A stretch of 19,172 nucleotides of DNA, from contig JAJRRX010000442.1 of the NCBI GenBank assembly GCA_024279075.1, positions 1-19,172 on the forward strand. The letters run 5' to 3'. This DNA comes from Alphaproteobacteria bacterium (GTDB taxonomy: Bacteria; Pseudomonadota; Alphaproteobacteria; Rhodobacterales; Rhodobacteraceae). Below are positions 5,320 to 12,804 of the stretch, one piece after another (within the stretch, counting starts at the first letter, position 1; the number at the start of each line of letters is the position of its first letter). The translations under genes were made by a program, and so were the position numbers. The notes under the pieces are model-generated. The model searched no databases. It worked only from the letters and a program-made list of their open reading frames with translations, and had not been told where the DNA came from.

Positions 5320-7191
5320 ATGTTTCACGTGAAACAATATGACATTATCGTTGTTGGTGGCGGGCACGCAGGCACAGAGGCCGCGCATGCTGCTTTTAGA
5401 ATGGGCTGTAGGGTTGCGCTCATTACGCATGATGCCTCCAAAATTGGTGAAATGTCCTGTAACCCCGCGATTGGCGGTTTGGGTAAGGGACATTTGGTAA
5501 GAGAGATTGATGCGCTGGATGGGCTAATGGGCCGCGCAGCAGATATGGCTGGTATTCAATTCAGACTCCTTAATCGAAGGAAAGGGCCCGCTGTTCGAGG
5601 TCCAAGGACACAAGCCGATCGCAAGGCCTATAGGGCTGCTATTCAGGCAATGCTGTCTGGGTTGGACGTGCTCGATATTGTAGAAGCTGAAGTATCTGAC
5701 CTCACTGGCGATGAAACACGAATTACAGGTGCCGAGCTTTCTAGCGGAGAAAAGCTTGCTGCCAAAGCGGTCATACTTACAACCGGCACATTCCTTCGCG
5801 GGGTCATTCATATTGGCGATGAACAACGCGCAGGCGGCCGCATGGGGGATAGCCCTTCAATCGCGTTGGCTGATAGAATCGATGGATTGGGCCTGCCGCT
5901 TGGGCGGCTTAAAACCGGCACGCCGCCGCGCCTTGATGGCCGCACGATAAATTGGGAGGTGTTGGATAGCCAGTCGGCGGATAGCGAACCCTCGTTGTTT
6001 TCCTTTATGTCCACAGCGCCAGCGCTGCGGCAGATCGAATGCGGTATCACCCACACAAACCCAGCGACACATGATATTATTCGGCATAATTTGAATCGCT
6101 CGGCTATGTATGGCGGGATGATATCAGGCGTGGGGCCAAGGTATTGCCCTTCGATAGAAGATAAAATAACGCGGTTCGCTGATAAAGACTCCCACCAAAT
6201 TTTTCTTGAACCAGAAGGGCTGGATGATCACACGGTTTATCCCAACGGCATTTCCACATCATTGCCGCTTGAAGTTCAGGTGGCCTATGTTCAGTCCATT
6301 AAGGGCTTAGAGCGCGCAAAGATTATCCAACCCGGTTACGCGATCGAATATGATTATGTTGACCCAAGAAGTCTGCGCCCAAGCCTTGAGCTGAAAAATA
6401 CCTCCGGCTTGTATCTTGCTGGTCAAATTAATGGCACAACCGGATATGAAGAAGCTGCGGCGCAGGGGCTTTATGCCAGTATTTTTGCGGCGTGTAAGAT
6501 AAAGGGCATTGAAACGCCGGAAATTGACCGCACCAATAGCTATATTGGTGTTATGATTGATGATTTGGTGACTAAGGGGGTTAAAGAACCCTATCGTATG
6601 TTCACCTCACGCGCTGAATACCGGCTAACCCTTCGGGCAGATAATGCCGATCAACGGCTAACGCCCGTCGGAATGGCAATTGGTTTGGTTGGCCATAAAC
6701 GTGCGGATCATTTTAATGCAAAAATGGTAAAACTAAATAAGGCAGAATCTTTATGTGCCGACTATTCATTGCCAGCGCGCAAAGCTATTGAATGTGGGTT
6801 TTCAGTTAGTCAGGACGGAAAACCAAGATCGGCGTTGTCCCTTTTGGCGCAAAGCGATGTTGAGTTTCGGCAACTGGTTGATGTGTGGCCTGAATTGGGT
6901 GATATCGAACGCCCTATTCAGGAACAGATAAAGGCCGATGCTATCTACGCTTTTTATGTTCAGCGGCAAGAAAAATCTATTATGCAGCTCAAGAGAGATA
7001 AGGACCATAAGATCCCCAAAGGTTTTGCGTATAAGGGGATTTCCGGGCTATCAAATGAGTTACGAGACAAGCTAGAGACTATTCAGCCTGAAACTTTGGA
7101 TCAGGCCAATCGAATTGAAGGCATGACGCCCTCTGCACTGATCGTTCTTTTGTCACATTTAAAGATGGGGGAGATCAAGAATGCGAGTTAA
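5320..7191 (+). CDS. mnmG: tRNA uridine-5-carboxymethylaminomethyl modification enzyme MnmG (GidA)
   Basis: MnmG is the FAD-dependent partner of MnmE in modifying wobble uridine 34. The 623-residue protein has the FAD dinucleotide-binding motif GGGHAG (13-18), then MSCNPAIGGLGKGHLV (45-60), the family signature GPRYCPSIEDK (about 272-282), and a second signature AGQINGTTGYEEAAAQG (about 367-383). The open frame continues upstream to a TTG at 5302, but the ATG at 5320 is chosen: GGAAAG precedes it, it follows the mnmE stop directly, and MFHVK is a common start of alphaproteobacterial MnmG. The parS palindrome occupies codons 1-6. Its end overlaps the start of rsmG by 11 bases. Confidence 0.97.
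   Translation: MFHVKQYDIIVVGGGHAGTEAAHAAFRMGCRVALITHDASKIGEMSCNPAIGGLGKGHLVREIDALDGLMGRAADMAGIQFRLLNRRKGPAVRGPRTQADRKAYRAAIQAMLSGLDVLDIVEAEVSDLTGDETRITGAELSSGEKLAAKAVILTTGTFLRGVIHIGDEQRAGGRMGDSPSIALADRIDGLGLPLGRLKTGTPPRLDGRTINWEVLDSQSADSEPSLFSFMSTAPALRQIECGITHTNPATHDIIRHNLNRSAMYGGMISGVGPRYCPSIEDKITRFADKDSHQIFLEPEGLDDHTVYPNGISTSLPLEVQVAYVQSIKGLERAKIIQPGYAIEYDYVDPRSLRPSLELKNTSGLYLAGQINGTTGYEEAAAQGLYASIFAACKIKGIETPEIDRTNSYIGVMIDDLVTKGVKEPYRMFTSRAEYRLTLRADNADQRLTPVGMAIGLVGHKRADHFNAKMVKLNKAESLCADYSLPARKAIECGFSVSQDGKPRSALSLLAQSDVEFRQLVDVWPELGDIERPIQEQIKADAIYAFYVQRQEKSIMQLKRDKDHKIPKGFAYKGISGLSNELRDKLETIQPETLDQANRIEGMTPSALIVLLSHLKMGEIKNAS
5321..5336. promoter_or_regulatory. parS: parS centromere site 1 (perfect palindrome)
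   Basis: TGTTTCACGTGAAACA is the exact 16-base bacterial parS consensus, the loading site where ParB binds and closes as a CTP-dependent clamp. Its first two bases are the last two of the mnmG start codon, so it encodes FHVKQ immediately after Met. parA-parB lie 2.5 kb downstream, which supports function. Identity with site 2 extends to 20 bases (GA before, AT after). Confidence 0.93.
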
Positions 7192-7810
7192 CAAGGATTC
7201 ATTTTCGGCAGTCTTCGATGTTTCACGTGAAACAATGAAGCACTTGGAAGAGTATGAAAGTTTGCTTTCCAAGTGGAACCCTAAGATCAACCTCGTTTCC
7301 CGCTCAACACTTATCGAAATCTGGCATCGGCATTTCGCCGATTCTGCTCAATTAATTCAACATATAGATAATACCCAGACTTCGTGGCTAGATTTTGGGT
7401 CAGGCGCAGGCTTTCCCGGCCTCGTGATCGCGGCTATCGCCAAAGAAAAACACCCTGATCTGGTGGTTACGCTTGTTGAAAGCGATCAGCGAAAATCAGC
7501 GTTTTTGCTGACCGTCGCTAAAGCGCTTGGCCTCAATGTGGTTGTAAGACCTGAGCGAATTGAGGCCATTTCTGCTCAAAATGCAGACATCATTTCAGCC
7601 CGCGCGGTGGCGTCTCTCTCGCAACTATTAAGCTGGGCTCAGCCCCATGCGCATAGATCCACCGTTTTACTGTTTCCCAAAGGGAATAGTTACGAATCAG
7701 AATTGACCGCAGCCCGAAAGCATTGGCATATAGAGGCAGAGGTAATCGCGAGCGTAACAGATTCTGGTGCCGTGATTCTAAGGATTAAGGACTTTAATCG
7801 TGTCATCTAA
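7181..7810 (+). CDS. rsmG: 16S rRNA (guanine-527-N7) methyltransferase
   Basis: RsmG (GidB) uses S-adenosylmethionine to methylate N7 of G527 in 16S rRNA; loss gives low-level streptomycin resistance in several bacteria. The 209-residue protein has the SAM-binding motif LDFGSGAGFPG at 70-80, preceded by the family block KWNPKINLVSRSTL (31-44) and HFADSAQL. The ATG at 7181 is preceded by GGGGGAG and overlaps the mnmG end, indicating translational coupling. A perfect parS site encodes DVSRET (residues 13-18). A later ATG at 7235, right after parS, would lose an N-terminal segment that usually includes VSRET in relatives, so the upstream start is preferred. The stop overlaps the parA start by 11 bases. 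Confidence 0.95.
   Translation: MRVNKDSFSAVFDVSRETMKHLEEYESLLSKWNPKINLVSRSTLIEIWHRHFADSAQLIQHIDNTQTSWLDFGSGAGFPGLVIAAIAKEKHPDLVVTLVESDQRKSAFLLTVAKALGLNVVVRPERIEAISAQNADIISARAVASLSQLLSWAQPHAHRSTVLLFPKGNSYESELTAARKHWHIEAEVIASVTDSGAVILRIKDFNRVI
7219..7234. promoter_or_regulatory. parS: parS centromere site 2 (perfect palindrome)
   Basis: This is the second exact copy of TGTTTCACGTGAAACA, 1.9 kb from site 1 and 0.6 kb upstream of parA. It is read in a different frame from site 1, giving VSRET instead of FHVKQ, so the DNA sequence is conserved rather than a peptide. Both copies share 20 identical bases (GATG... to ...CAAT). Confidence 0.93.
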
Positions 7811-8618
7811 GAGCCCACATATTATTGCCGTGTCTAACCAAAAGGGCGGGGTTGGTAAAACCACAACTGCCATTAACTTGGGTACGGCTTTGGCCGCAGT
7901 TGGCCGTAAAGTGCTAATCATTGACCTTGATTCGCAGGGTAATGCTTCTACTGGGCTCGGTGTTTTCCCCGAAAACCGAGAGCTCACGACCTATGATCTG
8001 CTGCTTGGCGAGGCCCCACTTAAAGATGTGTGCCAAGAAACTCCCGTACCGGGGCTTTTTGTGGCCCCCTCAACTGTTGACCTTAGTTCAGCTGATGTTG
8101 ATCTGGTCGAGGACAAAAACCGTGTTCTGCGATTGCGTCAGGCGCTTGGCAGTGAAGCCTCGCTTGCCTGCGGGTTTGAGTATATCTTGATCGACTGCCC
8201 GCCATCCTTAAACCTGCTCACCATAAACGCGATGGTCGCCGCGAAGTCGGTTTTGGTACCGTTACAATGCGAGTTTTTTGCCCTCGAAGGGCTTTCCCAG
8301 CTGATGCTGACAGTGCGAGAAGTGCGGCAATCGCTCAATCCGGCGCTTGATTTGCACGGCGTTGTCCTCACCATGTATGATAAGCGCAACAACCTTTCGC
8401 GTCAGGTGGAGGAAGATGTGCGGAGCAACCTCGGAGATCTTGTTTATGAAACCACGATTCCGCGCAATATCCGCCTGTCCGAAGCGCCTTCCCACTCCAT
8501 TCCAGCGCTGATTTATGATCACCGTTCATCGGGCGCGATTGCCTACCAAAAGCTTGCCGCCGAACTATTGCGCCGGATGAACGACCCCGTTGCGCTAAAC
8601 GAAAGACAAATCGGATGA
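7800..8618 (+). CDS. parA: Chromosome partitioning ATPase ParA (Soj)
   Basis: ParA is a DNA-binding ATPase whose gradient on the nucleoid pulls the ParB-parS complex, and so the replicated origin, toward the cell pole. The 272-residue product starts close to the deviant Walker A box KGGVGKTT (15-22), followed by IIDLDSQGNAS (Walker A', 40-50) and ILIDCPPSLNLLTINAM near residues 128-145. There is no N-terminal HTH, as is usual for chromosomal Soj proteins. The start is GTG at 7800 inside the rsmG end, with AAGGA 8 bases upstream. It overlaps parB by 4 bases (ATGA). Linkage to two perfect parS sites supports a chromosomal ParABS system. Confidence 0.97.
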   Translation: MSSKSPHIIAVSNQKGGVGKTTTAINLGTALAAVGRKVLIIDLDSQGNASTGLGVFPENRELTTYDLLLGEAPLKDVCQETPVPGLFVAPSTVDLSSADVDLVEDKNRVLRLRQALGSEASLACGFEYILIDCPPSLNLLTINAMVAAKSVLVPLQCEFFALEGLSQLMLTVREVRQSLNPALDLHGVVLTMYDKRNNLSRQVEEDVRSNLGDLVYETTIPRNIRLSEAPSHSIPALIYDHRSSGAIAYQKLAAELLRRMNDPVALNERQIG

Positions 8619-9493
8619 CTAAAAAACCTATGCGCCGTAACCTCGGGCGCGGCCTTTCAACGCTGTTGGCAGATGTGGACCTTGGCAATAATCGCCCCAC
8701 TCAGCGCCCGGTTGCTGATTCCACCGTGCCGATTGAGAAATTGCACGCCAACCCAGACCAGCCCCGCCGCTTTTTCGCGGAGAGTGATCTAGAAGATTTG
8801 GCGAACTCGATTAAAACAAAAGGCATTATTCAGCCGCTTATTGTGCGTCCTAACCCAAATATTCCTGAGCAATATCAAATAGTTGCAGGCGAGCGTCGCT
8901 GGCGTGCCGCTCAGATGGCGCAAGTGCATGATATACCGGTAATTATCCGCGAGCTCGACGACACAGAGGTGTTGGAGTTGGGAATTATCGAAAATATTCA
9001 GCGTGCGGACCTGAATGCGGTGGAAGAGGCGGTCGGATATCGCCAATTGATGGACCGTTTTGGCCACACACAAGAGAAGCTGGCCGAGGCGTTGGGGAAA
9101 TCCCGCAGCCATATCGCCAACCTTTTGCGGCTTCTGACCTTGCCGGACGAGGTCATTTCCTATCTGAAAGAGGGCAAGCTTTCGGCGGGGCATGCCCGGG
9201 CTTTGGTGCCGGCGACCAATCCGGCAGCACTTGCGCGAACGGTGATCAACAAGGGCCTGAATGTGCGGCAGACGGAGGCGTTGGCGAAATCCGGCGGCAA
9301 ACAGCTTTCCACTAAGCGGCAGCTTCAGCCGCCGAAAGATGCCGATACGCGGGCGATCGAAAGTGATCTTTCTGCGCAATTGCGGCTCAAGGTCTCGATT
9401 GATCACCGGCAGTCTTCGGGCAAGGGCGAGGTGCGGATTTCCTATTCGACGTTGGAGGAGCTAGACGAGCTTTGCCAGCTGCTGTCGCGCTAG
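8615..9493 (+). CDS. parB: Chromosome partitioning protein ParB (Spo0J), CTP-dependent clamp
   Basis: ParB binds parS, closes around DNA with CTP and spreads from the site, forming the partition complex acted on by ParA. The 292-residue protein has an N-terminal LGRGLSTLLAD segment typical of the ParA-interacting region, the NPDQPRR box (46-52), the CTP-binding GERRWRAAQ motif (92-100), ENIQRADLNAVEEA (126-139), the HTH around TQEKLAEALGKSRSHIANLL (152-171), and a C-terminal dimerisation domain. ATG overlaps the parA stop by 4 bases, so the two are translationally coupled. The stop shares the tetranucleotide CTAG with the opposing DUF454 gene, leaving no room for an intrinsic terminator. Confidence 0.97.
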   Translation: MTKKPMRRNLGRGLSTLLADVDLGNNRPTQRPVADSTVPIEKLHANPDQPRRFFAESDLEDLANSIKTKGIIQPLIVRPNPNIPEQYQIVAGERRWRAAQMAQVHDIPVIIRELDDTEVLELGIIENIQRADLNAVEEAVGYRQLMDRFGHTQEKLAEALGKSRSHIANLLRLLTLPDEVISYLKEGKLSAGHARALVPATNPAALARTVINKGLNVRQTEALAKSGGKQLSTKRQLQPPKDADTRAIESDLSAQLRLKVSIDHRQSSGKGEVRISYSTLEELDELCQLLSR

Positions 9494-9846
9494 GATTCCT
9501 TTTGCTTCCAAATGAAGCGGGTGACGAAAAAGAGCACAACAACCTGAATCGCCATATATTTCAGCGGCACGTTGAAGATATAGGCAAGGATCACTGAACC
9601 GATCATCCCTGCCACCGCCATAAGCTTGGCGCGGCGATGGATGATGCGGTTTTCGTTCCAATTGCTAATATCCGGCCCGAAAACTTTGTGGTTTAGCAGC
9701 CAGCTGTGAATGCGGGTCGAGGATTTGGAAAATCCGTAAGCGGCGAGCAAATAGAAGGGGACGGTCGGGAGCAGGGGCAGGAATATTCCCGCTGTGCCCA
9801 GGCCAAGCGAGCTGCCGCCGATGAGAAACCAAAAGATGCGGGCCAT
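9490..9846 (-). CDS. DUF454 (YbaN-like) inner-membrane protein
   Basis: This is a 118-residue membrane protein of the DUF454/YbaN family, whose biochemical role is unknown. The sequence begins MARIFWFLIGGSSLGLGTAG and continues with IFLPLLPTVPFYLLAA, a glycine- and proline-containing hydrophobic hairpin typical of the family. A short soluble loop with SWLLNHKVFGPDI and NENRIIHRRAK follows, then two more hydrophobic segments (about 70-88 and 93-112). GAGG lies about 6 bases before the ATG, and hemW ends only 3 bases upstream, so it is the last gene of the rph-rdgB-ridA-hemW operon. Its stop overlaps the parB stop on the opposite strand. Confidence 0.85.
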   Translation of the reverse strand: MARIFWFLIGGSSLGLGTAGIFLPLLPTVPFYLLAAYGFSKSSTRIHSWLLNHKVFGPDISNWNENRIIHRRAKLMAVAGMIGSVILAYIFNVPLKYMAIQVVVLFFVTRFIWKQKES

Positions 9847-9849
9847 GTT

Positions 9850-11004
9850 TTACCTCAGGAGTTCGGAAAGAATGGAATTGAGAAGCGGGCGGCCTTTTGC
9901 GGTGGTCTTTAGGCCGCTATCGGTGGCGTTTATCATGCCTAAGTCTTTCAAATGGTTGACCCTTTCCGGAGAAAGTGGGTGTTCTGTAAGGGTGTTGTAG
10001 CGCCGCAAATCGCTACCCTCGGTCAAGCGCATCGACATCATCAGGTATTCAATCGCTTGATCTTCAGCCGCTAATAGCTCTGGCGGGTGCATCCCGTGGC
10101 CATGGTTCGCTACCGAATCCAGCCAAGCCTGCGGAGAAAGATAGGTGTGCAGGGCGGTGCGCTGGCCATCAAGCGTAAGCCGTGCATGGGCACCGGGGCC
10201 GATGCCCGCATAGTCGCCGTAGCGCCAGTAGATCAAATTATGCCGACTTTCAGCGCCGGATCGGGCATAATTCGAGGTTTCGTAGCCTTCCAACCCATAT
10301 TCCGCACAAATCTCCCGCGTGCCCAGATACATATCGGCGGCTTCGTCCGTTGGCGGCAGGTGCTTGAGCTTACCTTTCTCATAAAGCTCGCCAAAACGAG
10401 TGCCTTGCTCGATGGTGAGCTGGTAAAGCGAAAGGTGATCCACCGCGAGATCAAGCGCTTGGCGAAGCTCGGCAAACCAGCTTTTTGTGGTTTGTTTTTG
10501 GCGGGCATAGATGAGGTCAAAGCTCACACGGTCGAATTGGGTTTTGGCGATATCAAAGGCGCGCAGGGCTTCCTTGGCGGAATGCATTCGGCCAAGGGCT
10601 TTGAGATCGGTGTCGTTAAGCGCTTGGATTCCCATAGAAATCCTGTTTACGCCAGCCTTGGAAAAGTCAGAAAATTTGCCTGCTTCAACCGAGGTCGGGT
10701 TGGCCTCAAGGGTGATTTCAGGGTTGTTGCCATAGCTCCAAAGCTTGCCGATTTCGTCTATCAGTGCAGCCACGGTTTCGGGCTGCATCAGGCTTGGGGT
10801 GCCGCCGCCGAAGAACACGGTGTCGACCTTGCGCGGGCCGGTCAGCGCGGCTTGCTGGCGGAGTTCGGTGAGCAGGGCTTCGCGCCACGCGGCGTGGTCA
10901 ATCTCGCGGCTTACATGGCTATTGAAATCACAATAGGGGCATTTGGCAAGGCAAAATGGCCAGTGGATATAGACCCCGAATCCGCCATGCTGCCAATCAT
11001 CCAC
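9850..11004 (-). CDS. hemW: Radical SAM protein HemW (heme chaperone, HemN-like)
   Basis: HemW-type proteins bind heme and deliver it to target proteins; they are homologous to, and often mis-annotated as, oxygen-independent coproporphyrinogen III oxidase. The 384-residue protein has VYIHWPFC followed by the radical SAM cluster CxxxCxxC (Cys18, Cys22, Cys25, with Phe27 next), GGGTPSLM, the SAM-binding stretch TLEANPTSVE, and a C-terminal HemN-type domain. The protein is shorter than true HemN (about 450 residues), which favours HemW; no assay separates them here. The start is GTG at 11004, inside the end of ridA with an 8-base overlap; a nearby ATG is out of frame. No Shine-Dalgarno is strong, so coupling to ridA is likely. 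Confidence 0.92.
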   Translation of the reverse strand: MDDWQHGGFGVYIHWPFCLAKCPYCDFNSHVSREIDHAAWREALLTELRQQAALTGPRKVDTVFFGGGTPSLMQPETVAALIDEIGKLWSYGNNPEITLEANPTSVEAGKFSDFSKAGVNRISMGIQALNDTDLKALGRMHSAKEALRAFDIAKTQFDRVSFDLIYARQKQTTKSWFAELRQALDLAVDHLSLYQLTIEQGTRFGELYEKGKLKHLPPTDEAADMYLGTREICAEYGLEGYETSNYARSGAESRHNLIYWRYGDYAGIGPGAHARLTLDGQRTALHTYLSPQAWLDSVANHGHGMHPPELLAAEDQAIEYLMMSMRLTEGSDLRRYNTLTEHPLSPERVNHLKDLGMINATDSGLKTTAKGRPLLNSILSELLR

Positions 11005-11383
11005 AGTAAGCCGTGACCTCGATTTCGATCAGCATTTCGGGCTTGATGAGGCCGGCGATGACCATGGTTGCCGCAGGGCGAATCCCCCCTAGGGATTCCC
11101 CTAGGGCGGGGATAAGGGCGTCTACCAGCTCTGCGCTCACCACCGTATATTGCACCCGAGCGATATCCGTCATTTCAAAACCCGCTTCTGTAATAACTTT
11201 CGCAATGGTTGCAAAGCAATTGCGCGCTTGCGCGTCTACCCCTTCGGGCATTTTCATGGTTGCGTAGTCATAGCCTGTTACGCCAGAAACAAAGCACCAA
11301 TCGCCTTGCACCACTGCACGGCTATAGCCCATCGTGGCCTCATAAGGGGATCCGGTGGAGATGAGTTTACGTTCACTTTTCAT
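10997..11383 (-). CDS. RidA/YjgF-family protein lacking the catalytic arginine
   Basis: Canonical RidA deaminates reactive enamine/imine intermediates such as 2-aminoacrylate. This 128-residue protein has the Rid fold signature near its end, IRPAATMVIAGLIKPEMLIE followed by IEVTA. In the segment matching PARSCVEVARLPKD of E. coli RidA, no arginine aligns with catalytic Arg105; the local sequence is VIAGLIKP. It therefore looks like one of the Rid subfamilies without that arginine, which generally lack imine deaminase activity, so the substrate is unknown. Its start overlaps the rdgB end by 11 bases and its stop overlaps the hemW start. No symbol is given because ridA function is not supported. 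Confidence 0.88.
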   Translation of the reverse strand: MKSERKLISTGSPYEATMGYSRAVVQGDWCFVSGVTGYDYATMKMPEGVDAQARNCFATIAKVITEAGFEMTDIARVQYTVVSAELVDALIPALGESLGGIRPAATMVIAGLIKPEMLIEIEVTAYCG

Positions 11384-11987
11384 TGGGGAAACAACCTTTT
11401 ACCAAAAGTTCAAAAGCGCGCGCGCGGTGGCTGATTTTGTTTTTCTCCCAGCGGTCCATTTCGCCGAAAGTAATGTCATAACCGTCGGGCATAAAGATCG
11501 GGTCATAGCCGTGGCCCTCTTCGCCGCGCATGGGCCACACCACTTGGCCCTGGATTTTACCTTCAAAAACTTCGTCATGCCCATCGGGCCAAGCTATCAC
11601 TAGGGTTGAGCAAAACCGCGCCGTGTATGGGGCAGGGGCATTGATCTTTTCAAGCTCGTCCCATGTCCGCGTCATCGCCATGACAAAATCCCGCCCGTTG
11701 GTCGTTTCGGACCAATCAGCGGTATAAACCCCCGGTGCGCCGCCCAAAGCATCGACCTCGATTCCGCTATCATCAGCGAGCGACGGCAGCCCGCTTTTCT
11801 TTGCGGCGTAATGCGCCTTGATGCGGGCATTGCCGATGAACGTATCCTCGGTTTCCTCCGGTTCGTCATAGCCGAGCTGCCCCGCCGAAACGGTTTCAAT
11901 CCCGAAGGGCTGCATAAGCCGCGCAATTTCCTCCAGCTTGCCCTGATTATGGGTCGCGACCACCAGTTTTCCGGTTAGCTTACGCAT
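11373..11987 (-). CDS. rdgB: Non-canonical purine NTP pyrophosphatase (RdgB/HAM1)
   Basis: RdgB hydrolyses dITP, ITP and XTP to monophosphates, keeping deaminated purines out of DNA and RNA. The 204-residue protein has the substrate-binding THNQGKLEE (12-20), the catalytic LADDSGIEVDALGG (70-83; Asp72, Asp73), GYDPIF and the SHRARA motif starting near Ser186. All expected residues are present and the length is normal. The ATG at 11987 overlaps the end of rph by 8 bases, and the 3' end overlaps the RidA-family gene. Pairing of rph with rdgB is widespread in bacteria. With Maf in the same window, there are two nucleotide-pool cleaning enzymes. Confidence 0.96.
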   Translation of the reverse strand: MRKLTGKLVVATHNQGKLEEIARLMQPFGIETVSAGQLGYDEPEETEDTFIGNARIKAHYAAKKSGLPSLADDSGIEVDALGGAPGVYTADWSETTNGRDFVMAMTRTWDELEKINAPAPYTARFCSTLVIAWPDGHDEVFEGKIQGQVVWPMRGEEGHGYDPIFMPDGYDITFGEMDRWEKNKISHRARAFELLVKGCFPNEK

Positions 11988-12696
11988 TTACGGCAGCCTT
12001 TTGCGCCGCCACCAGCTCTGAAACGCCCTTTTCGGCGAGGTCCATGAGCTGGTTGAACTCATCACGGCTAAAGGTTGCGCCTTCGGCAGAGCCTTGAATT
12101 TCCACCATGCCGCCCGCGCCTGTCATCACGAAGTTCGCATCGGTGCCTGCGTCGGAATCCTCAAGGTAATCCAGATCAAGCACCGGCTGGCCGCCATAAA
12201 TCCCGCAGGAAACCGCTGCCACGTGGTCCACCAGCGGATCTTGCGTGATCTCACCTGATTCCAGCAGCTTGTTCACCGCCAGCCGCAAGGCCACCCAGCC
12301 GCCGGTGATGCTGGCACAACGCGTGCCACCATCGGCCTGAATCACGTCACAATCCACCGTGATTTGCCGCTCCCCAAGCGCCACACGGTCCACCCCCGCC
12401 CTCAGGCTTCGCCCGATAAGCCGTTGAATTTCCTGCGTTCTACCAGATTGCTTGCCCGCTGTCGCCTCGCGCCGCATCCTTGAGCCTGTCGAGCGCGGCA
12501 GCATCCCGTATTCCGCTGTCACCCAGCCCAGCCCGGTTTTGCGCAACCAAGGCGGCACGCGGGTTTCCAAGGACGCCGTGCACAGCACATGGGTATCGCC
12601 GCATTTAATCAGGCAGGAGCCTTCGGCATGTTTGGTGACATTGGTTTCAATGCTAACCTCGCGCATTGTGTCGTTTGTCCGGCCAGATGGGCGCAT
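11980..12696 (-). CDS. rph: Ribonuclease PH
   Basis: RNase PH is a phosphate-dependent 3'-5' exoribonuclease that trims tRNA precursors and other RNA 3' ends. The 238-residue protein matches the family in length. It has MRPSGR at the start, GDTHVLCTASLE, EYGMLPRSTGSR (62-73), the phosphate-binding SGRTQEIQRLIGRSLR with Arg86, DCDVIQADGGTR, and the metal-site region DLDYLEDSDAGTDANFVMTG. The ATG at 12696 has AGGAG with 6-base spacing. It is the first gene of a five-gene minus-strand operon (rph-rdgB-RidA family-hemW-DUF454) and is divergent from hrcA across 108 bases. Confidence 0.97.
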   Translation of the reverse strand: MRPSGRTNDTMREVSIETNVTKHAEGSCLIKCGDTHVLCTASLETRVPPWLRKTGLGWVTAEYGMLPRSTGSRMRREATAGKQSGRTQEIQRLIGRSLRAGVDRVALGERQITVDCDVIQADGGTRCASITGGWVALRLAVNKLLESGEITQDPLVDHVAAVSCGIYGGQPVLDLDYLEDSDAGTDANFVMTGAGGMVEIQGSAEGATFSRDEFNQLMDLAEKGVSELVAAQKAAVNA

Positions 12697-12804
12697 GTTT
12701 TTCTCCTAAATCATCGTTTCCCCGTCATACCGCGCCCCCGCGCCCCCGTCCAGCATTGACCGCGCCCTGCATAGCCTCTATTTTCAAGCCAAAGCGAGAA
12801 TCCG
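12697..12804. promoter_or_regulatory. Divergent rph/hrcA promoter region
   Basis: This gap drives rph (minus) and hrcA (plus). For hrcA, TTGACC (12756-12761) and TATTTT (12779-12784) are separated by exactly 17 bases, a fair housekeeping-type promoter that would start transcription about 14 bases before the ATG. A short tandem GC-rich repeat, based on CGCGCCCC, lies at about 12731-12748. I looked for the HrcA operator CIRCE (TTAGCACTC-N9-GAGTGCTAA) and did not find it, so hrcA does not appear to be autoregulated through this region. Confidence 0.5.

Noticed and set aside
10087..11016. A 309-codon plus-strand open frame
   Set aside because: It is antisense to hemW, which has an intact radical SAM motif and operon context. 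The antisense product has no recognisable domains.
12697..12804. Possible CIRCE operator upstream of hrcA
   Set aside because: No TTAGCACTC-N9-GAGTGCTAA or near match is present in the gap.
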